From assembly GCA_963771295.1 (NCBI GenBank), contig CAVYTB010000010.1:124001-188000 (forward strand): a stretch of DNA of 64,000 nucleotides. The letters run 5' to 3'. Below the pieces are notes generated by a model. The model ran no database searches. It was not told the origin of the DNA and worked only from the letters and a program-made list of their open reading frames with translations. Position numbers and translations under genes: made by a program. This document shows positions 55,531-64,000 of this stretch, one piece after another; position 1 is the first letter of the stretch, and each line of letters starts with the position of its first letter. The stretch comes from Acidiferrum sp963771295. Its GTDB lineage: Bacteria > Acidobacteriota > Terriglobia > Acidiferrales > UBA7541.

Positions 55531-55929
55531 CGACGATTTTCAAATTTACTTGCGCCTTCTCAAGAAAAAGATCATCACCGTGGTCCTCGATACCGATCAT
55601 AAGGTCCATTACGATTCTCTGGACCCGGCACGCGCCGTTTGCCGTTCGTACACCGCGCGGGTTGCGGAAGTGGAGAACGCCGGAAGCCCGAAGGAAAAGG
55701 TGGTACCTCCCGACACAGGCATGGATTCCTTTGGCGCTTGAATTCTTATTGGAGATTTCAGGAGCGGGATGGCGGTGTATGCGCTGAGTGCCGCGCCATT
55801 TCATTGACGCGCGACGTGCCCTTGGGATTGGCATGGGTGATCAAATCCATCATTCAGAATCTGCCCAAGGAATCGCTGATCAAGACCCTGGACTCCACGC
55901 GCCGAGCGCTGGCCGCTATAGCAAAATAG
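55525..55929 (+). pseudogene. Remnant of an unnamed acidobacterial protein family, truncated and frameshifted
   Basis: Plus-strand fragment in two frames. The first part, DDDFQIYLRLLKKKIITVVLDTDHK to EKVVPPDTG, is in frame 2 up to about 55715. The second, HGFLWRLNSYWRFQERDGG to ESLIKTLDSTRRALAAIAK, is in frame 1 and ends at 55929. Together they read as the C-terminal 130 residues of a protein family I recall as hypothetical in acidobacteria. Its N-terminus is missing at the junction with the truncated WS/DGAT gene. Function unknown. Confidence 0.65.
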
Positions 55930-55948
55930 ATTGGTTTGCCTTGCCGAC

Positions 55949-57481
55949 TTAGGCGAGCCGGTTCAGACCATCTACATACGCTTTTGCGCTGGCTTCAATG
56001 ATGTCGGTTGAAACACCCCGGCCAATCACCCGCCGGTTGCCGATCTCCAGTTGTACCGTGACCTCTCCCATCGCTTCGGTGCCCCCGGTTACCGCGCGAA
56101 TGTCATAGCGCAAAAGTTTGGCATGCGTGTCGGTGAGTTGCGCAATCGCTTTGTATATGGCATCGACCGGCCCGTCGCCGACCGAAGCCCCTTCCTTGGT
56201 CTTGCCATTCATCGAAAGACGCACAGTTGCGGTGGGAATCGCAGACGTGCCGCTGTAACTTTGCATGTACTCCAGCTTGAGGAGTTGCTTCACTGGAGGT
56301 AATTCGTCGTGAACCAGTGCGAGCAGGTCTTCGTCGAGCACTTCCTGTTTCTTATCCGCGACGGCAAGGAATCGTTGATACATGCTGTCAAGCTCTGGCT
56401 TGGACAGTTCATAGCCAAGTTTTTCCAGCCGTGAGCGAAGCCCTGCTCGGCCGGTACGCGCCGTCAACACCACTCGGCTCTCTGTAAATCCAACGTCCGC
56501 GGGAAGCATGATCTCGTAGGTTTGTCTGTCTTTCAGGAATCCGTCCACGTGAATGCCGGAACTGTGCGCAAATGCATTCGAGCCGATGACCGCTTTGTTC
56601 GCCGGAACCGGCATTCCAAGCATGTCGGCAACCATGCGACTGGTGCGGAAGAATTCGCGCGGTTCAATTCCGGTGCTCACTCCGTAGTAGTCGGCTCGCG
56701 TGCGAATGCCCATCACGATTTCTTCCAACGCGGCGTTGCCGGCTCTTTCTCCAATCCCGTTGATGGTACCTTCCACCTGGCGCGCGCCGTTGCGAATGCC
56801 CGCCAGGGAGTTGGCTACCGCAAGACCCAGATCGTCGTGACAGTGCACGCTGATGGTGGCCTTCGCTATGTTCGGAACGTTCTCTCGAATCCCGCGAATC
56901 AGTTCGCCGTACTGCTCGGGAACGGTGTAGCCCGTCGTGTCGGGTATGTTCACCACCGTTGCCCCCGCATCGATGACTGCTTCCAGCATCTCGAACAGGT
57001 ACGCCGCGTCGGCGCGCCCCGCATCTTCGGCGTAAAACTGAACATCGCCAACACAGTTGCGCGCGCGCTTTACGGAATCCACCGCCAGCGCCACCATCTG
57101 TGCTCTCTTAGCTTCCAGCGTCTTGCCATAGCGCTCGTCACGGAACTTGCCCATGATGTGAATATCGGAAACGCCGATACCGGTGTGAATGCGTGGGCGC
57201 GACGCCTTGGCAAGCGCCTTGCCGCAGGACTCGATGTCGGCCGCAACCGCGCGAGACAATGCGCAGATGGTTGGTCCCTTGATCTCTTCGGCAATCTTCC
57301 GTACGGCGTCAAAGTCTTCCGGAGAAGACGCCGGGAATCCCGCCTCGATAATGTCCACCTTCAATCGGGCAAGTTGGCGCGCCAGCGTGATCTTGTCGCG
57401 ACTTCCCATGCGGGTCCCCGCTGCCTGCTCGCCATCTCTTAGAGTGGTATCAAATACCGCAATCTTCGATGTGGCCTTCAT
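55949..57481 (-). CDS. leuA: 2-isopropylmalate synthase
   Basis: 510 residues. First step of leucine synthesis: acetyl-CoA plus 2-oxoisovalerate. HMGL-like TIM barrel with FDTTLRDGEQAAGTRM at the N-terminus, IEAGFPASSPEDF, DVQFYAEDAGR, VNIPDTTGY, HCHDDLGLAVANSLAGIRNGARQVEGTINGIGERAGNAALEE with the metal-binding His pair, and SGIHVDGFLK. The C-terminal LeuA allosteric domain (about 385-505) is present, so leucine feedback is expected. The usual GKHSGRH stretch reads TARTGRAG here. No other leu genes adjoin it. Citramalate synthase is an alternative but less likely at this length. Confidence 0.92.
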   Translation of the reverse strand: MKATSKIAVFDTTLRDGEQAAGTRMGSRDKITLARQLARLKVDIIEAGFPASSPEDFDAVRKIAEEIKGPTICALSRAVAADIESCGKALAKASRPRIHTGIGVSDIHIMGKFRDERYGKTLEAKRAQMVALAVDSVKRARNCVGDVQFYAEDAGRADAAYLFEMLEAVIDAGATVVNIPDTTGYTVPEQYGELIRGIRENVPNIAKATISVHCHDDLGLAVANSLAGIRNGARQVEGTINGIGERAGNAALEEIVMGIRTRADYYGVSTGIEPREFFRTSRMVADMLGMPVPANKAVIGSNAFAHSSGIHVDGFLKDRQTYEIMLPADVGFTESRVVLTARTGRAGLRSRLEKLGYELSKPELDSMYQRFLAVADKKQEVLDEDLLALVHDELPPVKQLLKLEYMQSYSGTSAIPTATVRLSMNGKTKEGASVGDGPVDAIYKAIAQLTDTHAKLLRYDIRAVTGGTEAMGEVTVQLEIGNRRVIGRGVSTDIIEASAKAYVDGLNRLA

Positions 57482-57538
57482 CCGTGCATCCTTAATAATG
57501 TCTTGGATTCGCTAACCGGGCAGCAGCCGAACGCCCCT

Positions 57539-57569
57539 AGCATACCGCAGGCCGGCGCCAGGAAATCAA
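57539..57569 (-). promoter_or_regulatory. Weak candidate promoter of leuA
   Basis: On the minus strand TTGATT (57569-57564), 19-bp spacer, TATGCT (57544-57539), about 58 bp before the leuA ATG. Spacer is long and both boxes imperfect. Confidence 0.3.
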
Positions 57570-57615
57570 CGAAACGTTGGCAATACTGCGATATTCAGGG
57601 CTTTGTCGCGGTTAG

Positions 57616-57631
57616 AGTGACGAACGTCACT
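57616..57631. promoter_or_regulatory. Inverted repeat between leuA and an outer-membrane protein gene
   Basis: AGTGACG-AA-CGTCACT, perfect 7-bp arms with a 2-bp spacer, in the divergent region. A compact candidate operator for either gene. Confidence 0.45.
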
Positions 57632-57790
57632 GAAACGGGTTTACCTTTGTGACCCAATATGGCACTACCTCCCTGTAGTCGCGCGGCAACGGTGCCCGCA
57701 GCAGCGGAAGCAGTCCCCGGACTGAATCAAGAACCTCGCCAGGGTTTAATGAGGCCATCCCGTTGCTTTCTAAATGGAAGTGGGGAATAT

Positions 57791-58483
57791 ATGAAATTTG
57801 CGCTGATTTGCGTACTTGCACTGTCTGTTTGTTTGCCGGCAATGGCGCAGCAAACGGATATCAACCGTTACACCATTTATACCGGATTCGATTATCTGAT
57901 CAGCCCTGCTCGCAACCTGACGCAACGCGGCTTCGACGTTGATTTCGGCGTCACCGCGAAACCGTGGCTCGGTCTGGGTGGAGATTTCAGTGCCAGTGGG
58001 AACGCTATCATCAGTGGCGGCGGGACGATCAACGGCAGCGAGACGGTCTACGCTCCGATACTGACCGCGGCCAACGCGCAGAACCCCCTGATACCGCTAC
58101 CGAACATGATTACCGTACCCTTCAAATCGACCACCTACACCTTTGCAGTGGGGCCGCAGTTTTATATCCGCAAATGGAAAAAGATCACTTTCCTGGTGCG
58201 TCCCGGCCTCGGAGGAATCCACGAGTCGGCGGACCTCACGTTCCCACCGGGCCTCGGCGGATTGTTCGAAGTGCTCAATATTCCTCCGCCGAAACCTCAT
58301 CAGTCCGATTTGACTTGGTTCATTGGCGTGGGGGGCGGCTTCGATCTCAACTTGTCCAAGCACGTAGGAGTCCGGTTTACCGCCGATTGGATTAACACGC
58401 ACCTGTTCAATGATTTGCTTTCGAACCGGCAGAACTACGCCCGGTTCACCATTGGTCCAACCTGGCGGTGGGGCCATTTGTAG
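57791..58483 (+). CDS. Small outer-membrane beta-barrel protein
   Basis: 230 residues from ATG 57791, where a signal peptide starts (KFALICVLALSVCLPAMAQQ); the longer frame from 57659 lacks features. The mature chain alternates hydrophobic and polar residues like an eight-strand barrel: YTIYTGFDYLISPA, FDVDFGVTAKPWLGLGGDFSAS, STTYTFAVGPQFYIRKWKKITFLVRPGLGG, TWFIGVGGGFDLNLSKHVGVRFTADWI, ARFTIGPTWRWGHL. Similar to OmpA/OprF-like or OmpW-like porin folds, without a peptidoglycan-binding domain. Role unknown. Next gene begins 49 bp later. Confidence 0.82.
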   Translation: MKFALICVLALSVCLPAMAQQTDINRYTIYTGFDYLISPARNLTQRGFDVDFGVTAKPWLGLGGDFSASGNAIISGGGTINGSETVYAPILTAANAQNPLIPLPNMITVPFKSTTYTFAVGPQFYIRKWKKITFLVRPGLGGIHESADLTFPPGLGGLFEVLNIPPPKPHQSDLTWFIGVGGGFDLNLSKHVGVRFTADWINTHLFNDLLSNRQNYARFTIGPTWRWGHL

Positions 58484-58532
58484 TAGTGCGGCAGTCAAAA
58501 TTCAGCACGTGCCCGGAGACACTTTTCCAGGC

Positions 58533-60331
58533 ATGAAACCTCGAACCATTAACGACATTTTCTTTACCATCGTGGGACACGGGCAGCCCCGCGCGATGTG
58601 GTGCGTGAAGCAAACGAATGGGTGCCCCTCAGTTCGCAAGAGCTTTACCAGAAGGTAGCTGGCGTGGCCAAGGTGCTCCGCCGCTGGGGTCTCACCAAGG
58701 GAGACCGGCTGGCCATCCTCAGTGAGAATCGTTTTGAGTGGGCGGCCGTGGACTTCGCTTCTCTGCTGCTGGGCGTCGTGGTCGTGCCCATTTACTCCAC
58801 GCTCACAGCCCAGCAAACCGCTTACATTTTGCGGGACTCCGGCGCGAAAGTTGTTGTCGTCTCCACAGAGAAGCAACTAGAAAAGGTCCTGTCCATCCGG
58901 GATCAAACAGCGTTGGGAAAAGTGGTGGTGATGGATCAAGTGAAGACCACCGATGCCACGCAGATACAGCGGCTAATGCAGGAAGGTCCTGTTGAACGCG
59001 ATCCGGATTTGGACGCCTTTGCCCGCACCATCACCCCAGATGATCTGGCATCCATCATTTACACCTCGGGAACCACCGGCGACGCGAAAGGCATGCAGCT
59101 GAGCCACGGCAATTTGACGTCGAATATTCAACATTCGCTCGACGGTTTTGATGTTTATCCCGGGCAGATCAGTATTTCCTTTCTGCCGCTATCGCACGTC
59201 ACCGCGCGTCATGCGGATATCGCGCTGCTGCATCGCGGAGTGACGCTGGCCTATTGCCCTTTCATCGAGCAACTGCCGCAGGCTCTGATGGAGGTGCGGC
59301 CCGCGATTTTTGTCGCTGTGCCACGCGTGTACGAGAAGATTTATGGCCAGGTGCAACAGAGAGCCAAAGGGTTTCCGAAGCGCGCAGTCTATCACTGGGC
59401 TCTCTCCGTGGGCCAGAAACACAGACCGGAGATACTTGCCGGCAAGATTCCGGCTTCCTTGCGTTGGAAACTGGCCAACAAAGTCTTGTTTTCGAAAGTG
59501 CGCGAGCGAATGGGCGGCAACGCGGAATTATTCGTCTCTGGCGGCGCGCCTCTGGGCAAAGAACTGGCGGAGTGGTTCGCGAACATCGGGATTCGCATCC
59601 ACGAAGGCTATGGCTTGACGGAAACCTCTCCGGTCATCGCGCTTAATTCGCCGGGCGCGCACAAAATCGGAACGGTCGGACGTCCCCTGGCTAATGTTGA
59701 GGTGCAGATTGCGGACGACTGGGAAATTCTGGTGCGCGGTCCCTCGATTTTCCGAGCCTATTGGAATCGCCCGGAAGAGACTCGAGACGCGTTTGTCGAC
59801 GGCTGGTTCAAGACCGGAGATATTGGCCACCTGGATGACGAAGGATTTCTGTCGGTGACAGATCGCAAGAAAGATCTGCTGAAAACCTCGGGTGGCAAAT
59901 TCATCGCGCCACAACCGATCGAAAACGCACTAAAGCTGAATCAGATGATCGGCGCTTCCGTGATACTGGGAGACCGCAGAAGATTTGCTTCCGTGATTAT
60001 TTCGCCGAACTTTTTGCTGTTGGAGGAGTGGGCGCGCGCCAACCAAATCGTGTTTTCTAGCAACAAAGAACTGATCGCAGAACCAAAGGTAAAAGCGCTC
60101 TACGACGGCATTGTCGGCGAGTTGAATCGTGGTCTGGCCCGGCATGAAACCTTGAAAAAGGTTTTGTTGGTGCCGGACGAATTCACCGCCGAGGATGGCA
60201 CACTCACGGCAACAATGAAACTTCGGCGCAAGACCATTGCGGAACGCTATCGCAAGCAGATCGATGACCTGTACGAGGAAACAGAAGCCTGCAATGGCGG
60301 CGGAGAGAAAACCCTGCGGCACACTGCCTAA
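58533..60331 (+). pseudogene. Long-chain fatty acyl-CoA synthetase (AMP-binding), apparent N-terminal frameshift
   Basis: The standard frame from GTG 58598 gives 577 residues lacking the normal N-terminus. That N-terminus is present in another frame from ATG 58533: MKPRTINDIFFTIVGHGQPR, as in this family. Joining requires one base near 58593 (ATGTGGTGCGTG), so one indel splits the gene. The main body is complete: IIYTSGTTGDAKGMQLSHGN, FLPLSHV, GYGLTETSP, WFKTGDIG, DRKKDLLKTSGGKFIAPQPIEN. It activates long-chain fatty acids to acyl-CoA through an adenylate. The GTG start might still give a working enzyme, or the indel may be a sequencing error. Confidence 0.85.
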
Positions 60332-60335
60332 CGAC

Positions 60336-60809
60336 TTACCCTACGATTCTTTTGCCTACTTCCATCGCAGCTTCTGCTTTGCGGATCGCTTTCTCGTGCA
60401 ATTCCCAGCAATGAATCGCTTTCTTGCATCCTTCTCGCGCCAGGCTGGTGCTCAACTGGGGCTCCGCTTCGTCAAATGTGTCTTCCGCATCCAGCCTTGC
60501 GCGACGTGCTGCGTCGTCCGCGGCCTTGATTTTTTCCACCAGCAGCCTGATTTCCGAGTTGGTTGTGGGCGGCGCCTCTTGGCCTTTCGGATGTCGCCGG
60601 CCGCCCTTTCCTGATAGATCGTTCAATGTCGCTTTCAGCTCATCGTTCCAACGCGCCTTGACGGTTCGCTCCAGCCGGTCCAGCGCATCGTTGGCTCGAT
60701 CGGCCGTCTTTCGTACACTCGGTTTCTCAAACATCCACTTGAAAACCGACCAATCGATCGCTTCGTTCATCAACTCCTTGGCTTCCTGAACTTCGGCCAA
60801 CTTTCGCAT
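60336..60809 (-). CDS. Hypothetical helical protein
   Basis: 157 residues, convergent with the acyl-CoA synthetase (4 bp between stops). Charged and almost wholly helical: VQEAKELMNEAIDWSVFKWMFEKPSVRKTADRANDALDRLE (N-terminal), a Gly/Arg-rich linker, and DAARRARLDAEDTFDEAEPQLS with likely coiled coil. No signal peptide or membrane segment. I do not recognise the family. Base composition is like its neighbours, which supports it as a real gene. Confidence 0.65.
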   Translation of the reverse strand: MRKLAEVQEAKELMNEAIDWSVFKWMFEKPSVRKTADRANDALDRLERTVKARWNDELKATLNDLSGKGGRRHPKGQEAPPTTNSEIRLLVEKIKAADDAARRARLDAEDTFDEAEPQLSTSLAREGCKKAIHCWELHEKAIRKAEAAMEVGKRIVG

Positions 60810-60947
60810 GCGATTACCAACTCCTCGTCAGCCGCACAACTTACCTTCCGACCGGCTCGCCACACGCTACGCGAGTCGTTGTGCTACAACTCTGGCCCAC
60901 GCTTCATCATTTATAGAACGGGTGGGCATAGTTGAACGAGGACCATC

Positions 60948-61898
60948 TTGGCAGTAGTATCCACTGACGATTACAGATCGGTGAGGTTTACGCTGAGCCA
61001 GCCACTCGACGCGAAGAAAGCCCTGTTCTACGGCCAGTTTGTTCAGGCCGCTTACACCATGTTTAAGCACTCTCAGGGGCCGGACCCGCTCAGGCCCGAG
61101 CCTGCAGGCATTCCACCCACATACGAACTCGGGGCTTGGATTCATATGTCGGATTTCATTCTGAATCTTGAAGAACCAGTTTTCTACGGAATCGTTGCAC
61201 ACGCGTTACAAGATCCCGATTCGCGCATCATCGCCATTCGCGGGACAGAGGGACCGCTGGAGTGGATTAATGACGGAGACGCTGTGCCCGTTTCTTTTCG
61301 TCAGGTCCCCGATGCCGGCCGGGTTGCCGGTGGATTCGACAGGATTTACAGCACGTTGAAAGTGGTGAAGCGCACCTTGCCAGGAACCGGTCCTCGAGCA
61401 GAGACCGCCGAGCCGGAAACCTTCAGTGGTTCTTTCGCCCAGCAACTCGAACAGTTAGCGGTTAGCAGGGAGGCAGAGCGCGGCGTGCGACTGCCCGCAG
61501 CCGAGGGGCGAACCCGGCCAAAGCGGCCAACCGTCGTGGCCGGCCATAGCTTGGGCGCGGCGCTTGCCACGCTGTTCGTGATGGAGAACAGCGCGAAAGG
61601 CAAGTTCGATATCGCGACGATCTGCACATTCGCGTCGCCGCGAGTTGGAACCGGACCGTTCGTGCAACGTTTCAATCAGTTGCCGATTGATTCCTGGAGG
61701 ATTGTCAATCAAAGAGACGTTGTGCCCAAGCTTCCACCGCACATCCCTGTCGTACTCGATTACAGCCACGTCGAAACTGCCTATCCATTCGATTCCGCTG
61801 AATTCGCCAGGAATAATTTGTTGTGCTGGCACACTATGGAGACATACTTACACTGGCTCGACTCTAGTTCTCCACTTTTGCCAGAGTGCAGACCCTAA
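60948..61898 (+). CDS. Class 3 lipase-family protein
   Basis: 316 residues starting at TTG 60948, seven bases after GAGGA; no ATG fits. Alpha/beta hydrolase of the Lipase_3 type: IIAIRGTEGPLEWIND (oxyanion strand), then VVAGHSLGAALATLFV with nucleophile Ser (about residue 202), CTFASPRVGTGPFVQRFNQ, and WRIVNQRDVVPKLP with the catalytic Asp, followed by a His in the C-terminal CWHTMETYLHWL. No signal peptide, so probably cytoplasmic. A 40-residue Arg/Glu-rich insert precedes the nucleophile. Substrate not predictable. Confidence 0.85.
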   Translation: MAVVSTDDYRSVRFTLSQPLDAKKALFYGQFVQAAYTMFKHSQGPDPLRPEPAGIPPTYELGAWIHMSDFILNLEEPVFYGIVAHALQDPDSRIIAIRGTEGPLEWINDGDAVPVSFRQVPDAGRVAGGFDRIYSTLKVVKRTLPGTGPRAETAEPETFSGSFAQQLEQLAVSREAERGVRLPAAEGRTRPKRPTVVAGHSLGAALATLFVMENSAKGKFDIATICTFASPRVGTGPFVQRFNQLPIDSWRIVNQRDVVPKLPPHIPVVLDYSHVETAYPFDSAEFARNNLLCWHTMETYLHWLDSSSPLLPECRP

Positions 61899-62048
61899 CC
61901 AGAAGCAAGGAACACAGTCGCGGTTAGGGGGCTAATGCAGAGAACTCTCATCGTGCTGACGGTCTATCGAGAAGCCTAAAGTCCATCAGTTCAGCTTCTT
62001 CTTTTCGGCGGCACAGTAGAGGACAAGCAGTGATTGGGAGGAACAGCG

Positions 62049-62276
62049 ATGGCACTCTGGATGGGAACGCATACCCAGAAGTTTGACATGACAGGGCAAC
62101 TCCTTCTCCGATTTGCCAGCATGTTTATCGGGATTGGATTGGGACTTCTGATAGCCCGATTTATTCCTGCTATCCCTGTTATCTTCCCTGTGCTGCTCGG
62201 TCTGGCTCTAATCTGGTTCGCACAGCATGGGGCCGCGACGCCAGCGGAAAGTCCCGTTGAGCTTCGGACTAAGTAG
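62049..62276 (+). CDS. Small membrane protein
   Basis: 75 residues from ATG 62049, with GGGAGGAAC just upstream. Two hydrophobic segments, LLLRFASMFIGIGLGLLIARF and PVIFPVLLGLALIWFAQ, about residues 20-40 and 45-61, separated by a Pro/Ile turn; short polar ends. No known family. Good ribosome site and hydrophobic pattern support translation. Confidence 0.6.
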   Translation: MALWMGTHTQKFDMTGQLLLRFASMFIGIGLGLLIARFIPAIPVIFPVLLGLALIWFAQHGAATPAESPVELRTK

Positions 62277-62434
62277 TTCAATTGTTGTTAAACGGGAAAA
62301 AACAGTTCAAACGAGCAGAATCAATTGCGATCCCCCATCCCACTGATTGAGCGTTCTGAACAGTCGAAAATAAAAGCGTTGGCCCTGCTTCGGAACGAGT
62401 ACCAATCGTCGGGCTTCACGGCGCGTCCATCCCG

Positions 62435-63202
62435 GTGAACAAGTTGAATGCAGACGAGACGGTTGTTCTTGGGGGCCAGCCCAACCGACTGTCGCAGGAG
62501 CAAGGAACTTACCCTCTGATCGAACGTATTCACACTGCTACGAAGCTCGGCACAGAATCCACCATCCCCGCTCTTGGCGAGCCGAAGGTATCCGGGCGCG
62601 GGGAAGTCATCCTGCCGGCTCCTGTCTCCGCAAACTACGGTTTCGGTGACGTCGTTCGTACACGCCGTTCTGCTCTTGACTTCAAAGGCGGGAGCGAGTC
62701 GATCTCCTTACCGCAACTTGCGACTCTGCTGTCCACCACAAGGGAGCGTCTGTTCGCCGATTTCGCTACACATCGTTACGTCCATCTTTATCTTTACGTC
62801 CATCGCGTCGAAGCCCTGGAGCCGGGCGTTTATCGCTTCTGGCCGGAGCATGCAGAGTTGGAAAGAATCAAAGCAGGGGACCAACGCTTGGTGGCGGCAG
62901 CCCTCAGTTTGCGACAAGATCTGGCCGGTAATGCATGCGTGGCATTTTCCATGATCGGCGATTTGGAAGGTGCTGCCAGCAGGTATGGAGACCGCGGCTA
63001 TCGATACGTGCATTTCGAGGCGGGAGCAATTGGCCAACGAATGTATCTCGCTACCGAGGCTCTTGGACTGGGAGCGACAGGCATCGGAGCGTTTTTTGAT
63101 GAAGAAGTGAACCGATACCTGGGCCTCTCCTCTGAGCTAGGGCAAGTCGTCTACCATTTCGCAATCGGCTACCCGGTCGCCGATCCGCGCCTGGAGGCTT
63201 GA
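62435..63202 (+). CDS. SagB-type nitroreductase-family dehydrogenase
   Basis: 255 residues from GTG 62435; the frame is open 75 bp further back to a TGA but offers no better start. FMN-dependent nitroreductase fold of the SagB/ThcOx type: GEVILPAPVS, DVVRTRRSALDFKGG, LPQLATLLSTT, HLYLYVHRVEALEPGVYRFWPEHAELERI, AFSMIGDLEGAASRYGDRGYRYVHFEAGAIGQRMYLATEALGLGATGIGAFFDEEVNRYLGL in outline. Some members oxidise azolines in RiPP synthesis; no YcaO or precursor gene is in view, so a RiPP role is not supported here. The next small gene starts 6 bp later. Confidence 0.85.
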   Translation: MNKLNADETVVLGGQPNRLSQEQGTYPLIERIHTATKLGTESTIPALGEPKVSGRGEVILPAPVSANYGFGDVVRTRRSALDFKGGSESISLPQLATLLSTTRERLFADFATHRYVHLYLYVHRVEALEPGVYRFWPEHAELERIKAGDQRLVAAALSLRQDLAGNACVAFSMIGDLEGAASRYGDRGYRYVHFEAGAIGQRMYLATEALGLGATGIGAFFDEEVNRYLGLSSELGQVVYHFAIGYPVADPRLEA

Positions 63203-63208
63203 AAACAT

Positions 63209-63499
63209 ATGGTCGGCATCCTGGTACACGGAAACAACCACTTTATCCTGTCCGGACCGTTACCGGACGAGGCAGCCGCCCTGGCGCTTGTGAGGCATTG
63301 GTCAATCGTCCAAATTGGCGAGGCGAAGTCGTCGTCTTTCGGGCAGTGGCAGATTAGGTCGAAAGAGTTTCGAGAGAACCTGGAATGGGCAATCATTGTC
63401 CCGGGCGATCGTGAAACCTCTCCAGGAGTCGACCAATTACTTGAAGAACTCTCAGCTCGCGGGGTAACCATCAGGAGATTGTGTCGCGGCTGCTGGTAA
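63209..63499 (+). CDS. Hypothetical protein, partner of the SagB-type gene
   Basis: 96 residues, ATG 63209, only 6 bp after the nitroreductase stop, so probably co-transcribed. Contains GILVHGNNHFILSGPLPDEAAALALVRHW and EFRENLEWAIIVPGD, with an alpha/beta look and a C-terminal CRGCW. No signal or membrane segment. Family not recognised. Confidence 0.6.
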   Translation: MVGILVHGNNHFILSGPLPDEAAALALVRHWSIVQIGEAKSSSFGQWQIRSKEFRENLEWAIIVPGDRETSPGVDQLLEELSARGVTIRRLCRGCW

Positions 63500-64000
63500 G
63501 AAAGAACAGCGTCCCTCAATCAACAGCGCGTAGAGACTCTTACCATAAACGCTAGTGATTTACCGGATGCGCGTTCTCGCTCAGCAGTGAGCGGGAGGGC
63601 GGAGTTCCGCGCGCGTCCGGTAAAGCCGTTTGGAGGTGGCCGCTCGTGGGTGCGGCGGACGCGGGCCTATGCAAATTCAATTGTGGGGAGAGGCGATTTT
63701 GGGGTGTGCCACGACTGCGCTGCGGAGCATGAGCTGTCACACCGCGGACGCAGAAAGCGGTTACGGTGAAACCGTGTTGTGAAAACTGTCGTTGATGAGG
63801 TTGAAAGAAAGAATTTGTTTTCTGACGAGGCGAACAGGGGCGTAGCGCGCAGAAGCGTGCGGAGTGTTGGAGTTGGAGAGAGTAATTTCCTGGCGTTCCC
63901 TGATTCAGCGAGGTAGTACCTTTCTGTTTCCTGGTCAACCCAGCTGATATTGAGTTTGAGGGGGGGGCAGATTGTGCGCGTGGTGCTCGCTCTCCCGGCA
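63500..64000. other. Right-end stretch without a supported gene
   Basis: Only one long minus-strand frame (63552-63938) is open; it is Pro/Arg/Ser-rich with no domain and looks spurious. The structured repeat at 63561-63622 is the one notable feature. The window ends in a G-run and no start codon context is convincing. Confidence 0.4.
63561..63622. repeat. Two-storey inverted repeat (REP-like or RNA hairpin)
   Basis: Outer arms TACCGGATGCGCG (63561-63573) and CGCGCGTCCGGTA (63610-63622) pair at 12 of 13 positions. Inside, CTCGCTCA (63576-63583) pairs with TGAGCGGG (63588-63595), seven Watson-Crick pairs plus one G-T, with loop GCAG and two further weak pairs. It lies 61 bp after a gene end, as REP elements often do; no second copy was seen in this window. 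Confidence 0.5.

Noticed and set aside
57481..57543. 21-codon ORF ending on the leuA start (ATGA) with CC and LL, as a possible leucine leader
   Set aside because: Its ATG falls in the TATGCT box, which may be the leuA -10; only three Leu codons, no terminator structure.
62435..63499. RiPP biosynthesis locus built around the SagB-like gene
   Set aside because: No YcaO cyclase, transporter or precursor peptide near it; stand-alone SagB-type nitroreductases are common.
63552..63938. 128-codon minus-strand ORF at the right end
   Set aside because: Pro/Arg/Ser-rich, no domain, no ribosome site, and it covers the inverted repeat.

Overview
The window looks like a chromosomal segment of an acidobacterium, probably a soil or peat Terriglobia/Koribacteraceae-like heterotroph. 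This is inferred from gene content: four very large Oar-type TonB-dependent receptors with an N-terminal carboxypeptidase-regulatory (CnaB-like) domain, many secreted TPR proteins, a CRTAC1/ASPIC-UnbV protein, a SYLF lipid-binding protein and a broad set of sugar-degradation genes. No rRNA, tRNA, CRISPR array, phage or insertion sequence was recognised.

Layout. 1-2.7 kb: right part of a non-phosphorylating L-fucose catabolic operon (two SDR dehydrogenases, a FucP permease, a mutarotase). 3.0-8.6 kb: a frameshifted cheD, a giant hybrid histidine kinase (HAMP-GAF-HisKA-HATPase-REC-REC-HPt) and a REC-SpoIIE phosphatase coupled to it. 8.8-20.4 kb: a SYLF protein, a TonB receptor, two convergent minus-strand genes (CnaB-TPR, and FG-GAP/ASPIC-UnbV/thioredoxin-fold/TPR) and a divergent TPR gene.

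20.4-28.3 kb is the most interesting part. It is a sulfur-assimilation operon, cysD-cysN-cysH-TSUP permease, preceded by a 33-codon leader peptide carrying a dense block of cysteine codons. Downstream of the leader lie a clear intrinsic terminator and a perfectly placed antiterminator arm, the architecture of a ribosome-mediated cysteine attenuator. A second, unrelated 17-codon cysteine-rich leader (NACCCLLCC C-terminus) starts on the stop codon of the permease gene and lies directly upstream of a second TonB receptor. Six bases inside its Cys block complement the receptor's Shine-Dalgarno, suggesting translational attenuation and placing an outer-membrane receptor in the sulfur regulon. CysN also carries a decayed APS-kinase domain, consistent with CysH being an APS reductase.

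28.3-36.4 kb: TPR genes, galE and a third TonB receptor with a good promoter and overlapping palindromes. 37-45.6 kb: sugar module (LacI regulator, GH3-PA14 beta-xylosidase-like enzyme, xylose isomerase, TIM-barrel isomerase, Gfo/Idh oxidoreductase, NagB-like deaminase). 45.6-53.7 kb: OmpR/KdpE-type regulator, fourth TonB receptor, coiled-coil porin, PAS histidine kinase. 54.2-63.5 kb: SDR, two head-to-head truncated genes (WS/DGAT and an unnamed family), leuA, an outer-membrane protein, a frameshifted long-chain acyl-CoA synthetase, a lipase, a SagB-type nitroreductase and small hypotheticals.

Three genes appear frameshifted (cheD, the acyl-CoA synthetase, the unnamed gene near 55.7 kb). Real decay and assembly/sequencing error cannot be separated from the sequence alone. 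All family assignments come from reading motifs; no database search was run.
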